Assembly (NCBI GenBank): GCA_947259885.1
Contig: CAMYNW010000008.1
Coordinates: 87,094-151,093 of the forward strand
Direction of reading: 5' to 3'
From: an uncultured Gammaproteobacteria bacterium
Lineage (GTDB): Bacteria > Pseudomonadota > Gammaproteobacteria > Arenicellales > Poriferihabitantaceae
Length of the DNA: 64,000 bases
The position numbers were made by a program, and so were the translations under genes. This document shows positions 26,610-37,436 of the stretch, piece after piece (within the stretch, counting starts at the first letter, position 1; each line of letters begins with the position of its first letter). The notes beneath the pieces are model-generated. The model ran no database searches and had not been told where the DNA came from. It saw only the letters and a list, made by a program, of their open reading frames with translations.

Positions 26610-27725
26610 CTACTCGAATGGAAGCGATTCGATAGTGCGCTCCGAAAGGAATTTCCATCCGCTTGATGTCTCCGTCATCTCAATGGATTTGATTACCCGG
26701 TCGTGATAGCTCTTTGATGTGTAGCGTTGGGTAAAACGTACTTCAATGATCTGGTTGTCTACTCGATATACTTCTGCATTAGAAACAATAATCCTGATAT
26801 TTTTGTTTCTTAACCGTTCTCTTCTCAACTGTTCCCAGCTCAACCGATCCTGGGAGGCGTCATCGGGAATAAATTCTTCGCTATAGAACGACAGGTATTT
26901 TTCGATATCGTTAGTTGACCAGGCGGTTGCCCAGGCAAGAATGATTTCATCTTCATTGATCAAGGCATCCTGCTGATCCGTAACCAGTTGATTCACGGTT
27001 TTAGCCTGAATTCCGTTTTCGGCTGCGGTGCCATCGATCGTCTGATCCCGTTGGGAAGGAACGACTGCCGCGATTTGTGCAGTAGTCGGCTCATCTGATA
27101 CTGATTCTGAATTCCCTGGTGGAGTGATTTCAGTTATTCCTATTGGTTCGGTGGTTGGTGCGGACGCAATGTCGTCCTCTACGGATTTAGTTGCTGGTTC
27201 GGATATTGCTGCTACAGCAAATGTTACTTCGGTGCCTGCAGTCACTGGCCGGGTTACGATGATTTCCGGGATGCTATGATCTTCTGTCTCTGCAGCTTCT
27301 AAAGCTTCTTCAGCCACTGTCTGCACGCCCGAATCGGATTGGGGTTCAACTGCGTTGATAGTGCCGCTTGAGGCGATTTGATCTGAAACACTCTGTTGAT
27401 TAGTGACTGCTGAAGGCGCGGTAGATGGAGCCGGCACGTTCGATTGTTCGCTTGCAGACTGCCCGATTTCAGATTGTGATGCGGCGGACTGCAGCAGGCT
27501 TGAAATGGCAATATCATCTTCCACGTTGGAGACAGCGGCGATGAGATCTGTGGGCAGTTTGATGAGGTTAAAATCCAACCCTGGATTTTCTGCTCGAGCC
27601 GTGGTTACCGCCAATACGATAGCAACCCCGGCAATTCGTCTGGCTGTCGATTGCCCACGAAGGTAACTCGTACCCGGCTTAAATACCGCTCCTCCCTGCA
27701 TGAAGCGGTGCTTCAACTTCTTCAC
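26610..27725 (-). CDS. Exported protein with low-complexity middle and C-terminal NTF2-like domain
   Basis: From a GTG at 27725 (a GGAGG nine bases upstream, with TTG 27728 and GTG 27731 as alternatives) the protein has 371 residues. An N-terminal hydrophobic stretch, RIAGVAIVLAVTTARA, resembles a signal peptide after a basic region. Residues of about 60-250 are Ser/Thr/Ala/Glu-rich and of low complexity. The last about 120 residues (from EIILAWATAWSTNDIEKYLSFYS to the end) look like the SnoaL/NTF2-like domain found at the C-termini of some periplasmic transpeptidase-associated proteins. No function is assigned. An in-frame ATG even further upstream lacks a ribosome binding site. Confidence 0.7.
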   Translation of the reverse strand: MKKLKHRFMQGGAVFKPGTSYLRGQSTARRIAGVAIVLAVTTARAENPGLDFNLIKLPTDLIAAVSNVEDDIAISSLLQSAASQSEIGQSASEQSNVPAPSTAPSAVTNQQSVSDQIASSGTINAVEPQSDSGVQTVAEEALEAAETEDHSIPEIIVTRPVTAGTEVTFAVAAISEPATKSVEDDIASAPTTEPIGITEITPPGNSESVSDEPTTAQIAAVVPSQRDQTIDGTAAENGIQAKTVNQLVTDQQDALINEDEIILAWATAWSTNDIEKYLSFYSEEFIPDDASQDRLSWEQLRRERLRNKNIRIIVSNAEVYRVDNQIIEVRFTQRYTSKSYHDRVIKSIEMTETSSGWKFLSERTIESLPFE

Positions 27726-27857
27726 CAACACAATCCTCCGGTATTGATCCCTGCATTGCACTTTTCTCACTAAGCGGTCCGGCGCTTGTTATTTAATTTC
27801 CTTAACGTCAATTGGGTCGAGCCTTGAGCCTTTCTTGTGCCCGTGGTCCCCATCACT

Positions 27858-29513
27858 CTACATATTGGCGTAGTTTGGTCCCCCTGTACCTTCTGGTGTG
27901 ACCCAAGTAATGTTTTTTGTAGGGTCTTTGATGTCACACGTCTTACAGTGTACACAATTTTGCGCATTAATGTGAAGTTCGGGGCTGTCCTCTTTATTGA
28001 CGTATTCGTAGACCCCGGCAGGACAAAACCGTTCTTCAGGGCCGCCATAGCGCCTGAAGTTTATCTCAACTGCACGAGACTCCTCGCCTAGACGCAGGTG
28101 CACAGGTTGATCATCCTCATGATAGGTGTTGGATAGAAAAACCGAAGAAGTTTTATCGAAGCTGAGTGTGCCGTCTGGTTTAGGGTAGTCGATCGGCTGG
28201 CACTCGGCAATTGGCTTTAGTGTTTCATGATCCGGCTTCGGGTCAGACAGAGTAAACGGTAGCCTACCGCCTAATATGTTTTGTTCGATGTAGTTCCAGG
28301 TGCCGCCCAGCCAGGTGCCAAATTTGTGAATCGCAGCACCAAAATTACGAGATTTGTATAACTCGTCATGCAGCCAGGAGTGTTTGAAGCGCTGTTCGTA
28401 ACCTGCCAGATCTGCATTGTTAACGAGGTTTTCGAACACAGCTTCCGCCGCCAGCATGCCGGACTTCATTGCAGTATGCGAACCTTTAATTTTGGAGAAG
28501 TTGAGCGTGCCGGCATCGCACCCAATTAACAGACCGCCCGGCATAACCATCTTGGGCAATGCGTTGAGACCGCCTTTTGTTATGGCCCTCGCGCCATAAG
28601 TCAACCGCTCGCCACCTTCCAGGTACTGTTTGATTTCCGGGTGATGCTTGAAGCGTTGCAGCTCATCAAACGGACTTACATGGGGGTTGGTGTAAGACAG
28701 GTCGGTTATCATGCCCATGGATACCAGATCATCGCCAAGGTGGTACAAAAATGAACCACCGGTGGAGCCTGACTCCTTGTGCGGCCATCCGGCGCCGTGC
28801 AAAACGAGCCCAGGTTTGTGCTTGGATTTATCGATCTTCCAAAGCTCCTTAATGCCAATGGCATAGTGCTGTGACTCGCAGTCCGCATCAAGGTGAAAAT
28901 GGTCAATCAATTGTTTACCGAGGTGGCCACGACAGCCTTCCGCAAACAGCGTGACCCGGGCATGAAGCTCCATGCCCGGCTCGTAGGAATCCTTCGCTTC
29001 ACCATTTTTCCCACGACCCATTTCTCCGGTAGCAACGCCCTTGATCGATCCATTTTCATTGAACAGAACTTCCGATGCGGGGAATCCAGGAAAAATCTCA
29101 ACACCGAGGCTTTCGGCTTGTTCTCCCAACCACCGGGCCACTTCGCCGAGACTGACAATATAGTTACCGTCATTGCGCATTGGCTTCGGGTGCATCCAAT
29201 GTGGCACGTGGATGGCTTTATCGGCATTCTGAAACATCAGGACTTGGTCCTCAGTTACCGGAGTGTTAAGCGGAGCGCCCATTTCTTTCCAGTTGGGAAA
29301 TAATTCATCCATAGCGCGCGGCTCAAATACAGCGCCCGACAGAATATGGGCGCCCACCTCTGAACCTTTCTCCAGAACCACGACACTGATCTCCTGTTCT
29401 TTTTCCTGGGCCAGTTGCATTAACCTGCATGCAGCGGAGAGTCCAGCGGGCCCTCCGCCAACAATGACAACATCCACTTCCATGGATTCGCGTTCAATCT
29501 GCTCTGTCGACAT
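27858..29513 (-). CDS. Electron-transfer flavoprotein:ubiquinone oxidoreductase
   Basis: This is a 551-residue ETF-QO, an inner-membrane flavo-iron-sulfur protein passing electrons from ETF (fed by acyl-CoA, sarcosine and dimethylglycine dehydrogenases) to ubiquinone. The FAD motif [19 protein letters not shown] is N-terminal, with LEKGSEVGAHILSGAVFEPRA next. The C-terminal 4Fe-4S cluster uses Cys in RFCPAGVYEYV and INAQNCVHCKTCDIKDP. Length and motifs match full-length bacterial ETF-QO. Genes for ETF itself are not present. It is divergent from the argD-type gene. Confidence 0.96.
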   Translation of the reverse strand: MSTEQIERESMEVDVVIVGGGPAGLSAACRLMQLAQEKEQEISVVVLEKGSEVGAHILSGAVFEPRAMDELFPNWKEMGAPLNTPVTEDQVLMFQNADKAIHVPHWMHPKPMRNDGNYIVSLGEVARWLGEQAESLGVEIFPGFPASEVLFNENGSIKGVATGEMGRGKNGEAKDSYEPGMELHARVTLFAEGCRGHLGKQLIDHFHLDADCESQHYAIGIKELWKIDKSKHKPGLVLHGAGWPHKESGSTGGSFLYHLGDDLVSMGMITDLSYTNPHVSPFDELQRFKHHPEIKQYLEGGERLTYGARAITKGGLNALPKMVMPGGLLIGCDAGTLNFSKIKGSHTAMKSGMLAAEAVFENLVNNADLAGYEQRFKHSWLHDELYKSRNFGAAIHKFGTWLGGTWNYIEQNILGGRLPFTLSDPKPDHETLKPIAECQPIDYPKPDGTLSFDKTSSVFLSNTYHEDDQPVHLRLGEESRAVEINFRRYGGPEERFCPAGVYEYVNKEDSPELHINAQNCVHCKTCDIKDPTKNITWVTPEGTGGPNYANM

Positions 29514-29579
29514 AATCTGGTTTTAAAGTTAGTAATGAATAATGAATTTAATAAAGCCCGAATAAACAAATATTTCGAG

Positions 29580-29593
29580 CACTATATGTAGTG
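29580..29593. promoter_or_regulatory. Perfect inverted repeat CACTA-TATG-TAGTG in a divergent promoter region
   Basis: The arms CACTA (29580-29584) and TAGTG (29589-29593) flank four bases. The site sits between the divergent ETF-QO and aminotransferase genes, 66 bp before the latter, in AT-rich DNA. It could be a regulator operator, but a single short palindrome is weak evidence and no regulator is suggested. Confidence 0.25.
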
Positions 29594-29659
29594 ATATTTT
29601 GCAGCCGATAACGTTAAAATTCCACACTGAAAACGGCACTTTATGCGACCAAAACAACT

Positions 29660-30904
29660 ATGACAGCATCTGCAGCAAAATCTAACCTGTCCCCCTCTTC
29701 AACCTTGACTGATCGAGAGCTTTATGACCGGGTCATGACACCTAATTATGCGCCTATGAGTATGATTCCGGAGCGTGGCGAAGGGGTGCGATTGTGGGAT
29801 ACCGATGGCAAGGAGTACATGGATTTCGCTGCGGGTATTGCGGTCAGTGCGTTAGGTCATGCCCATCCTGAGTTATGCAAAGTGCTGGCAGAACAAGCAG
29901 GCAAGTTCTGGCATGTTAGCAATCTGTTGACCAACAAACCAGCCATCGATCTTGCGAATCGGCTGTGCTCCCTGACTTTCTCTGAGCGCGTGTTTTTTGC
30001 AAATTCCGGGGCAGAAGCCAATGAGGCTGCGCTGAAACTGGCGCGAAGATATGCCCTTGATCACTATGGCCAGGGTAAGACCGAAATCATATCTTTTATT
30101 AACTCTTTCCATGGCCGAACTTTTTTCACCGTTTGTGTAGGCGGCCAAGAAAAATACAGTGACGGTTTCGGACCCAAGCCTGGTGATATCACTCATTTGC
30201 CCTTTAATGACGTCGAAGCGCTTAAGTCCGCAGTTAGCGACCGAACCTGCGCCATCATTTTCGAACCCGTGCAGGGGGAGGGCGGCGTTCATCCTGCAAC
30301 AGAGGAGTTCGTGCGCACTGCCCGAGAGTTATGCGATCGGTATAGTGCTTGTCTGATTTTTGATGAGGTCCAGATCGGTATGGGACGATCGGGCCATCTT
30401 TTTACTTATCAGAAGTTGGGCATAACACCGGATATTCTCACCAGCGCTAAGGGATTAGGTGGGGGATTTCCAATCGGCGCCATGCTGACCACTGAAGCAA
30501 TTGCTGATTCCCTTAAGATTGGTACGCACGGCAGTACTTTCGGCGGCAATCCCATGGCCTGTGCGGTGGCCTGTAAAGTTTTGGAGATTGTCAGCGATCC
30601 GGATTTGCTCGGTGCAGTGGAGAGTAAAAGCACTTTATTGAAAAGCGAGCTCGAAAAACTCAATCAAAAGTACGATCTATTTAACCAGGTGCGAGGTGAT
30701 GGACTATTACTTGGGTGTGAATTGAGTGAAAAATGGAAAGACCGCGCCAGAGACATCTTGACCCAGTGCACCGAAGAGGGGCTATTGATTCTGATGGCCG
30801 GAGCCAATGTTCTGCGCCTCGCGCCGCCACTTATCATAGGGGAGAAAGATATTGTTGCGGGCGTTGCAGTCATGGGGCGGGCGATAGAGAGATTAAATGG
30901 CTAG
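29660..30904 (+). CDS. argD: Class-III aminotransferase, acetylornithine type
   Basis: This 414-residue fold-type I PLP enzyme has [101 protein letters not shown] and the PLP-lysine segment [17 protein letters not shown]. The pattern matches acetylornithine (and succinyldiaminopimelate) aminotransferase of arginine and lysine synthesis. A catabolic AstC role cannot be excluded from sequence alone. No other arg gene is adjacent; argB lies about 5 kb to the right on the other strand. Confidence 0.9.
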   Translation: MTASAAKSNLSPSSTLTDRELYDRVMTPNYAPMSMIPERGEGVRLWDTDGKEYMDFAAGIAVSALGHAHPELCKVLAEQAGKFWHVSNLLTNKPAIDLANRLCSLTFSERVFFANSGAEANEAALKLARRYALDHYGQGKTEIISFINSFHGRTFFTVCVGGQEKYSDGFGPKPGDITHLPFNDVEALKSAVSDRTCAIIFEPVQGEGGVHPATEEFVRTARELCDRYSACLIFDEVQIGMGRSGHLFTYQKLGITPDILTSAKGLGGGFPIGAMLTTEAIADSLKIGTHGSTFGGNPMACAVACKVLEIVSDPDLLGAVESKSTLLKSELEKLNQKYDLFNQVRGDGLLLGCELSEKWKDRARDILTQCTEEGLLILMAGANVLRLAPPLIIGEKDIVAGVAVMGRAIERLNG

Positions 30905-31270
30905 TTGTGGAGCAACTAAGAATTCTCCTTGATTGCAGTAAATCGGACTAGCGCTCGAGATTCTAAAACTCGCCGCAAGTGCATCCCTGTAGGTTCGATT
31001 CAGGCCACCCCTGGCCTTCAACGGTTTTAGAATCTCGATCCCTATTCCGAAACTGATAGCACGGTGGCGGATTTATGAGCTTCTACCGCCACTTTGGACT
31101 TATAAATAACCGCGAATAAAGTATTTTTACCCAGTCTCTTCGCAGGGCGTAATTGCGGCTCACTCGCTCTAATCTACAGCAAACTGCGCATTGACTCAGA
31201 ACGGTTTAGTTCTAAGGCGTCGAGAAATTCTCAAGAATAATATCGCTAAATCTATTCTGCATCCTGTTTG
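30905..31270. other. 366-bp non-coding region between argD and fpr
   Basis: No gene is recognised. The left half contains a long inverted repeat (listed separately). The right half, about 31039-31270, holds nothing I can name. Both neighbours point into this gap, so it is a convergent intergenic region. Confidence 0.6.
30955..31038. repeat. 84-bp palindromic repeat element with perfect 15-bp terminal inverted repeats
   Basis: TCGAGATTCTAAAAC (30955-30969) is exactly inverted as GTTTTAGAATCTCGA (31024-31038). Between them are 54 bp containing a nested hairpin, AGGCCA-CCCC-TGGCCT, near 31011-31017, and a CATCCCTG segment reminiscent of dispersed palindromic repeats seen in many gammaproteobacterial genomes. 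The RNA would fold into a long branched hairpin in the convergent gap. No transposase is encoded; no target duplication was found at the edges. A miniature mobile or REP-like element is plausible. Confidence 0.65.
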
Positions 31271-32044
31271 TTATTTTTCAACAAAAGCTCTTTCGATAAC
31301 AAACTCTTTGAAATCACTCTTACGAGTTTCCTGGAATCCAAGATTGATCAGCATGTCGCTCAGGGTTTTGAGCATTGCGGGACTTCCGCATAACATGAAC
31401 CGATCGTCTTCAACGCTGAGGGGAGGTAAGCCGATATCTTCCATAAGCTTTCCGCTTTCAATCAGCATATTAATGCGGCCGTAATTTTTAAATCTCTCCC
31501 TGGTGACCGCGGGGTAGTAAATCAATTTTTCTCTCACCTCCTCACCGAAGAACTCATTGTTCTGCAGCTCGTGCGTGATCAGATTTTCATAGGTCAGTTC
31601 GTTGATATAGCGACAACCATGAACCAGGACGACTTTCTCGAAATTCTCATACACTTCCGGATCTTTGATGACGGACAGAAAAGGTGCCAGCCCTGTACCG
31701 GTGCTGAGCAGATACAAGTGCCTGCCTTGTCGAAGGTGGTCCCACAGCAGCGTGCCGGTTGGTTTTTTACTGACCAATACGGTATCTCCTACCTTAATAT
31801 GCTGCAGCCTTGAAGTGAGTGGTCCGTTCGGGACTTTGATGCTGTAGAACTCTAGAAAGTCTTCATAGTTTGCGCTGGCCATACTATACGCACGCAGGAG
31901 CGGTTTACCGTCTACCATGATCCCCATCATGGCGAACTCCCCATTGCGGAATCTGAGAGTCGGATCGCGAGTAGTGCGAATGGTGAACAGACGGTCCGAC
32001 CAATGGTGTACATCGGTCACTGTTTCGGTATGCGCTTCTGCCAT
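31271..32044 (-). CDS. fpr: Ferredoxin-NADP+ reductase
   Basis: This 257-residue bacterial-type FNR exchanges electrons between NADPH and ferredoxin or flavodoxin. The FAD motif is LLRAYSMASANYEDFLEFY (RxYS), the phosphate loop is GTGLAPFLSV, the substrate-binding region is VVLVHGCRYINEL, and the C-terminal NADP region is DRFMLCGSPAMLKTLSDML ending FVIERAFVEK. The terminal residues VEK are characteristic of the subclass-I bacterial enzymes. It stands alone on the minus strand, upstream of the argD repeat element. Confidence 0.95.
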   Translation of the reverse strand: MAEAHTETVTDVHHWSDRLFTIRTTRDPTLRFRNGEFAMMGIMVDGKPLLRAYSMASANYEDFLEFYSIKVPNGPLTSRLQHIKVGDTVLVSKKPTGTLLWDHLRQGRHLYLLSTGTGLAPFLSVIKDPEVYENFEKVVLVHGCRYINELTYENLITHELQNNEFFGEEVREKLIYYPAVTRERFKNYGRINMLIESGKLMEDIGLPPLSVEDDRFMLCGSPAMLKTLSDMLINLGFQETRKSDFKEFVIERAFVEK

Positions 32045-32211
32045 GATTCGATAATTGAGAGTTTTCTGAAATTTTGGACGATAGCGGTTTATCGGAAATT
32101 ACAATTGCTTTAAATCAAACTCAGCGTGTCCCATTAAAGCTTTGAATAATCCGCAAGCATAATTTTAACAAGCCATTCAGGTAATTACTTGTCTCTTCTA
32201 CTGCTGTTAAA

Positions 32212-33162
32212 TTACGGGTTTTCCGCGAGCCAGGTATCAATCAAACCCCGTGCAATGGAGTCTTTTGGCGGCAGTGTAATTTCGGTTTTTGGGCCATCGA
32301 ATTCGCCAAATGAACGCACTTCATCGGTGCTGAACCAGGCGGCGTGTTCCAGCTCATTGTTGTCAATGACAATTTCACGGTCGTCAGTCCGGGCTCGAAA
32401 GCCAAACATCATTGAGGCGGGAAAGGGCCAAGGTTGCGACGCCACATAGATTGGATTGATTACCCGCAGTCCGGATTCTTCATATACTTCCCTGATGACT
32501 GCCTGTTCAAGATTTTCAACAGGGTCGACAAAGCCTGCGAGAGTGGAGTACATGCGTTTGGGAAGTTTGTCATGGCGTCCGAGTAAACAGCGTGGAATAC
32601 CGTCGGTTGGATTATTTTGTTCAACCAGCATAATCACGGCAGGATCAATGCGGGGAAAAATTTCGCTGCTGCATTCTTCGCAGAAACGCATGTGGCCACC
32701 CCGTTTGCTATGGGTCTTGTGGCCACAGCGGGAACAGAACCGGTGATTTTGGTGCCAGTAGGCTATGGCCCGTGCCAAAGCGAGTATAGAGGCCTGACCG
32801 GGTTCCAGCAGGGCGCCGATACGACGCAGATTGACCATTTCACAATCTGGTGCAGCATGCTCAAGAATTTTCAGCATTCGACGCTCCGGTAGTTGCGCCA
32901 GGTCTGCTGCAAAAACAGGTGCCTGACCATCGTGTCCTAGGTAGACGACTTCAGTAGCATTGCCCAGGATAAGTGCAGCATCACTTATTCGCAGATAAAC
33001 CGGCTCTGGAATGCCACCGGTTATTCTCACCAGGTTCATTTGGGACCAGATTACAACCACCAGTGCGTCATCTGAAGCTAGCTGCGCGTTCAGCCATTCG
33101 CTTTGTTGTCTTAAATCCGCATGCCGTTCCAGCGGCATCGAGCAGTAGTAAATTGGTTGCAC
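32212..33162 (-). CDS. nudC: NADH pyrophosphatase / NAD-cap hydrolase NudC
   Basis: NudC hydrolyses NAD(H) and removes NAD caps from RNA 5' ends. The 316-residue protein has a zinc ribbon, CSRCGHKTHS then CEECSSEIFPRIDPAVI, the Nudix box GFVDPVENLEQAVIREVYEE, and the NADH-specific SQPWPFPASMMFGF array after it. These three elements identify NudC rather than another Nudix enzyme. Its start lies three bases before the typA stop, so the two genes are co-transcribed (typA first). Confidence 0.95.
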   Translation of the reverse strand: MQPIYYCSMPLERHADLRQQSEWLNAQLASDDALVVVIWSQMNLVRITGGIPEPVYLRISDAALILGNATEVVYLGHDGQAPVFAADLAQLPERRMLKILEHAAPDCEMVNLRRIGALLEPGQASILALARAIAYWHQNHRFCSRCGHKTHSKRGGHMRFCEECSSEIFPRIDPAVIMLVEQNNPTDGIPRCLLGRHDKLPKRMYSTLAGFVDPVENLEQAVIREVYEESGLRVINPIYVASQPWPFPASMMFGFRARTDDREIVIDNNELEHAAWFSTDEVRSFGEFDGPKTEITLPPKDSIARGLIDTWLAENP

Positions 33163-33164
33163 GT

Positions 33165-34994
33165 TTATGAGGCTTTCTGTTTTATCCTCAACGCCTGTTT
33201 GCGCTCGTGCTCCTTGAGCAGCTTTTTACGAATCCTTATACTTTGTGGCGTAATTTCAACCAACTCGTCTTCATCAATCAACTCTATCGCAGATTCCAGA
33301 GTAATGCGGATAGGGGGCTCGAGAACGATGCTGTCATCTTTACCCGAAGCGCGCACATTGGTCAGCTGCTTGCCCTTAAGAGGATTCACCACCAGATCGT
33401 TATTGCGTGAGTGTAAGCCAATGACCTGCCCTTGATACACTTCTGTATTGGGGTGGATAAATAAGCGACCGCGTTCCTGTAAATTGAATAGCGCGAACGC
33501 CAGTGCTTTTCCAGTGCTTGTGGAAATTAGCGCTCCATTGTGGCGATTACCGATTTTCCCAGGCGCGATCGGGGCATACTTGTCGAATACATGGTAAAGC
33601 AAACCTGTACCCGAGGTCATAGTCAAAAAGTCTGTCTGGAATCCGATTAGTCCCCGCGCAGGTATGCTGTACTCCAGGCGCACTCTGCCACGACCATCAG
33701 GCTGCATATTCTGCAGATTCCCGCTGCGGGATCCGAGGGCTTCCATGATTGCCCCCTGATGCACGTCTTCAATATCGACACTTAGTTCTTCCCAGGGTTC
33801 ACAGTGCACCCCTTCGATCATGCGATTGATGACATGGGGTCTTGATACTGCGATCTCATAGCCTTCCCGGCGCATAGTTTCGAGCAGAATGGAGAGGTGC
33901 AGTTCGCCGCGACCGGAGACTGCAAATATGTCCGGGTCCGGGGTTGCCTCTATCTTCAGGGCAACATTATGAATCAGCTCCCGCTTAAGGCGCTCGCCAA
34001 TCTGGCGAGAGGTTACAAACTTTCCCTCGCGCCCGGCGAAAGGTGAGGTGTTGACCTGAAAGTTCATACTGACAGTGGGTTGGTCTACAGTCAGGGAGGG
34101 CAGTGCCTGCGGATGGTCGGGACTACACAAGGTATCAGAAATACCGAGGTCTTCGATTCCGGTTAACGCAATAATATCTCCAGCTTGTGCTTCCTCCACT
34201 TCGATTCGTTCGAGTCCGTGGAATCCAAAAATCTGCAGGACACGACCGCTTTTAGATTTTCCAAATCGATCAATACACACCACTCGTGACTTGACGGGAA
34301 GGCGACCTCGCCTGACCCGGCCGACTCCAATTGTTCCGACGTAACTCGAGTAATCTAATGAAGAAATCTGCATCTGAAACGGACCATTCAGATCGACCTC
34401 CGGTGGCGGCACATGGTCGATAATGGTTTGGAACACGGGCGACATATCATCGCCAGATTTGTCGTGTTCAAGGCTGGCAAACCCCTGGATGGCGGAACAG
34501 TAAACTACGGGAAAATCGAGCTGTTCATCGCTGGCGCCGAGCCTGTCGAATAGATCAAAGGTTTGATCCAGTACCCACTCGGGACGAGCACCATCGCGGT
34601 CGATTTTATTGATTACCACGATGGGCTTAAGACCATGCGCAAATGCCTTCTGGGTGACAAACCGAGTTTGCGGCATTGGACCTTCAACAGCATCTACTAG
34701 CAGCAGCACGGAATCAACCATGGACAGTACTCGTTCCACTTCGCCACCAAAATCGGCGTGACCCGGTGTATCGACAATATTGATTCGGTAGTCCTTCCAG
34801 CGAATTGCGGCGTTTTTTGAGAGAATCGTGATGCCGCGCTCCTTTTCGAGATCATTGCCATCCATGACACGTTCTACCGGCCCGAATCGTTCTCCCAGGG
34901 TCCCGGATTGTTGCAGCAGGCGATCTATTAACGTGGTTTTCCCATGGTCCACATGGGCAATGATCGCGATATTTCGCAGGCGAGAAAGATTCAT
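33165..34994 (-). CDS. typA: Translational GTPase TypA/BipA
   Basis: The protein has 609 residues with an EF-G-like layout. GTPase motifs: G1 [15 protein letters not shown] at residue 13-27, G2 [14 protein letters not shown]3 [12 protein letters not shown]4 [13 protein letters not shown]. The remaining domains carry the BipA C-terminal region ([22 protein letters not shown]). BipA binds ribosomes and assists 50S assembly, especially at low temperature and under stress. It is followed immediately by nudC and preceded by argB on the same strand. Confidence 0.96.
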   Translation of the reverse strand: MNLSRLRNIAIIAHVDHGKTTLIDRLLQQSGTLGERFGPVERVMDGNDLEKERGITILSKNAAIRWKDYRINIVDTPGHADFGGEVERVLSMVDSVLLLVDAVEGPMPQTRFVTQKAFAHGLKPIVVINKIDRDGARPEWVLDQTFDLFDRLGASDEQLDFPVVYCSAIQGFASLEHDKSGDDMSPVFQTIIDHVPPPEVDLNGPFQMQISSLDYSSYVGTIGVGRVRRGRLPVKSRVVCIDRFGKSKSGRVLQIFGFHGLERIEVEEAQAGDIIALTGIEDLGISDTLCSPDHPQALPSLTVDQPTVSMNFQVNTSPFAGREGKFVTSRQIGERLKRELIHNVALKIEATPDPDIFAVSGRGELHLSILLETMRREGYEIAVSRPHVINRMIEGVHCEPWEELSVDIEDVHQGAIMEALGSRSGNLQNMQPDGRGRVRLEYSIPARGLIGFQTDFLTMTSGTGLLYHVFDKYAPIAPGKIGNRHNGALISTSTGKALAFALFNLQERGRLFIHPNTEVYQGQVIGLHSRNNDLVVNPLKGKQLTNVRASGKDDSIVLEPPIRITLESAIELIDEDELVEITPQSIRIRKKLLKEHERKQALRIKQKAS

Positions 34995-35018
34995 ATTAGA
35001 AAACTGAAGAGAGCGGGG

Positions 35019-36020
<1,002 letters not shown>

Positions 36021-36159
36021 TTAGGTCGCTTTTAGCACATAAAATGCAGTTCATGGATTAACCGAGGGGGTCATCCGGAAACCAATTTATGATATCATTA
36101 GTCGTATAAGGATTCCTTTATATTCTCTGGTTTTACATAGAGACATCTACCATTCAGAC

Positions 36160-36175
36160 GCCTGCTTTAGCGGGC
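36160..36175 (+). promoter_or_regulatory. Small hairpin in the metK leader
   Basis: GCCTGC (36160-36165) can pair with GCGGGC (36170-36175) over a TTTA loop, six bp with one G-U, 27 bp before the metK ATG. A second short pairing, TCTCT with AGAGA, lies just upstream (about 36123-36143). I found no match to known SAM riboswitch consensus sequences, so I report it only as a possible leader structure. Confidence 0.3.
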
Positions 36176-36202
36176 ATCGCTTTGTTGAGAGGCTTACATA
36201 CA

Positions 36203-37369
36203 ATGTCCAAATCGTATCTCTTCACCTCAGAGTCAGTATCAGAGGGTCACCCAGATAAGGTTGCAGATCAGATTTCTGATTCCGTGCTAGACGCGATGCT
36301 TTCTCAGGATCCTGGATCCAGAGTGGCTTGCGAAACTTTAGTTAATACCGGCATGGTCGTCATTTCCGGTGAAATCACCAGCAATGCGGTGGTCGACCTG
36401 CCTGAGGTCGTAAGAGCGACTGTGCAGGAGATTGGTTACAACTCCTCTGAAATGGGTTTTGACTCTCAAAGCTGTGCAGTGCTGATATCCCTGGACAAGC
36501 AGTCTCAAGACATTGCCCAAGGTGTGAATGAAGGGCAAGGCATCGACCTTGACCAGGGCGCTGGAGACCAGGGTTTGATGTTCGGATACGCTTGCAATGA
36601 AACTGATGTGCTGATGCCGTTTCCGATTACCTATTCTCATCTTTTGGTAAAGAAACAGTCCGAGGTTCGCAAGACTGGAAAGTTGACCTGGTTACGACCC
36701 GACGCGAAGTCTCAGGTCACTGTGCGCTACGAAGGTGGAAAGCCGGTATTTGTAGATACCGTCGTATTATCTACCCAGCATGATGAAGGAATATCTCATG
36801 AGGACCTCAGTGAGGCAGTGATCGAGGAAGTCATTAAGCCGGTACTTCCAGCCGATATGATTTCGGCCGAAACCAAGTTTCTGGTTAATCCAACGGGTAG
36901 GTTCGTAATAGGCGGACCGGTAGGCGACTGCGGACTGACTGGACGCAAGATCATAGTAGATACCTATGGCGGTTCCGCACACCATGGCGGTGGAGCGTTT
37001 TCTGGTAAAGATCCTTCGAAAGTGGACCGCTCCGCGGCCTATGCGACACGGTATGTGGCTAAGAATATTGTCGCTGCAGGACTCGCAGACAGGTGTGAGG
37101 TCCAGGTCGCTTACGCAATCGGGGTAGCTAAACCTGTTTCAGTTATGGTGGATTCTTTCGGAACTGGCAAGATCTCAGACGATAAGATTGGTGAATTAGT
37201 GGAAAGCCACTTTGATTTGAGGCCGAAGGCAATCGTTCAGACCTTGGATTTGCTTCGACCGATCTATAAGGAAACGGCTGCTTACGGCCACTTTGGTCGA
37301 ACTGGTGTCAATTTTACCTGGGAAAAGACCGATAAAGCGGATGAGCTCAGAGCAGACGCAGGTCTATGA
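36203..37369 (+). CDS. metK: S-adenosylmethionine synthetase
   Basis: This 388-residue MAT forms SAM from methionine and ATP. Motifs: [13 protein letters not shown] near 15, [16 protein letters not shown], the P-loop-like [19 protein letters not shown], and [19 protein letters not shown]. The ATG at 36203, preceded by GAGAGG, is preferred to an in-frame upstream start at 36182. ahcY follows after 67 bp in the same direction, making a SAM-cycle pair. It is divergent from argB. Confidence 0.97.
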   Translation: MSKSYLFTSESVSEGHPDKVADQISDSVLDAMLSQDPGSRVACETLVNTGMVVISGEITSNAVVDLPEVVRATVQEIGYNSSEMGFDSQSCAVLISLDKQSQDIAQGVNEGQGIDLDQGAGDQGLMFGYACNETDVLMPFPITYSHLLVKKQSEVRKTGKLTWLRPDAKSQVTVRYEGGKPVFVDTVVLSTQHDEGISHEDLSEAVIEEVIKPVLPADMISAETKFLVNPTGRFVIGGPVGDCGLTGRKIIVDTYGGSAHHGGGAFSGKDPSKVDRSAAYATRYVAKNIVAAGLADRCEVQVAYAIGVAKPVSVMVDSFGTGKISDDKIGELVESHFDLRPKAIVQTLDLLRPIYKETAAYGHFGRTGVNFTWEKTDKADELRADAGL

Positions 37370-37436
37370 GTGTGTCAATTACGAAATATTTTGCTTCAAT
37401 TTAAATAATCAAACAACTTTAATTCAGGAATTAATC

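Noticed and set aside
37370..37436. SAH riboswitch before ahcY
   Set aside because: The AT-rich 67-bp gap lacks the GC-rich pseudoknot core of this riboswitch.
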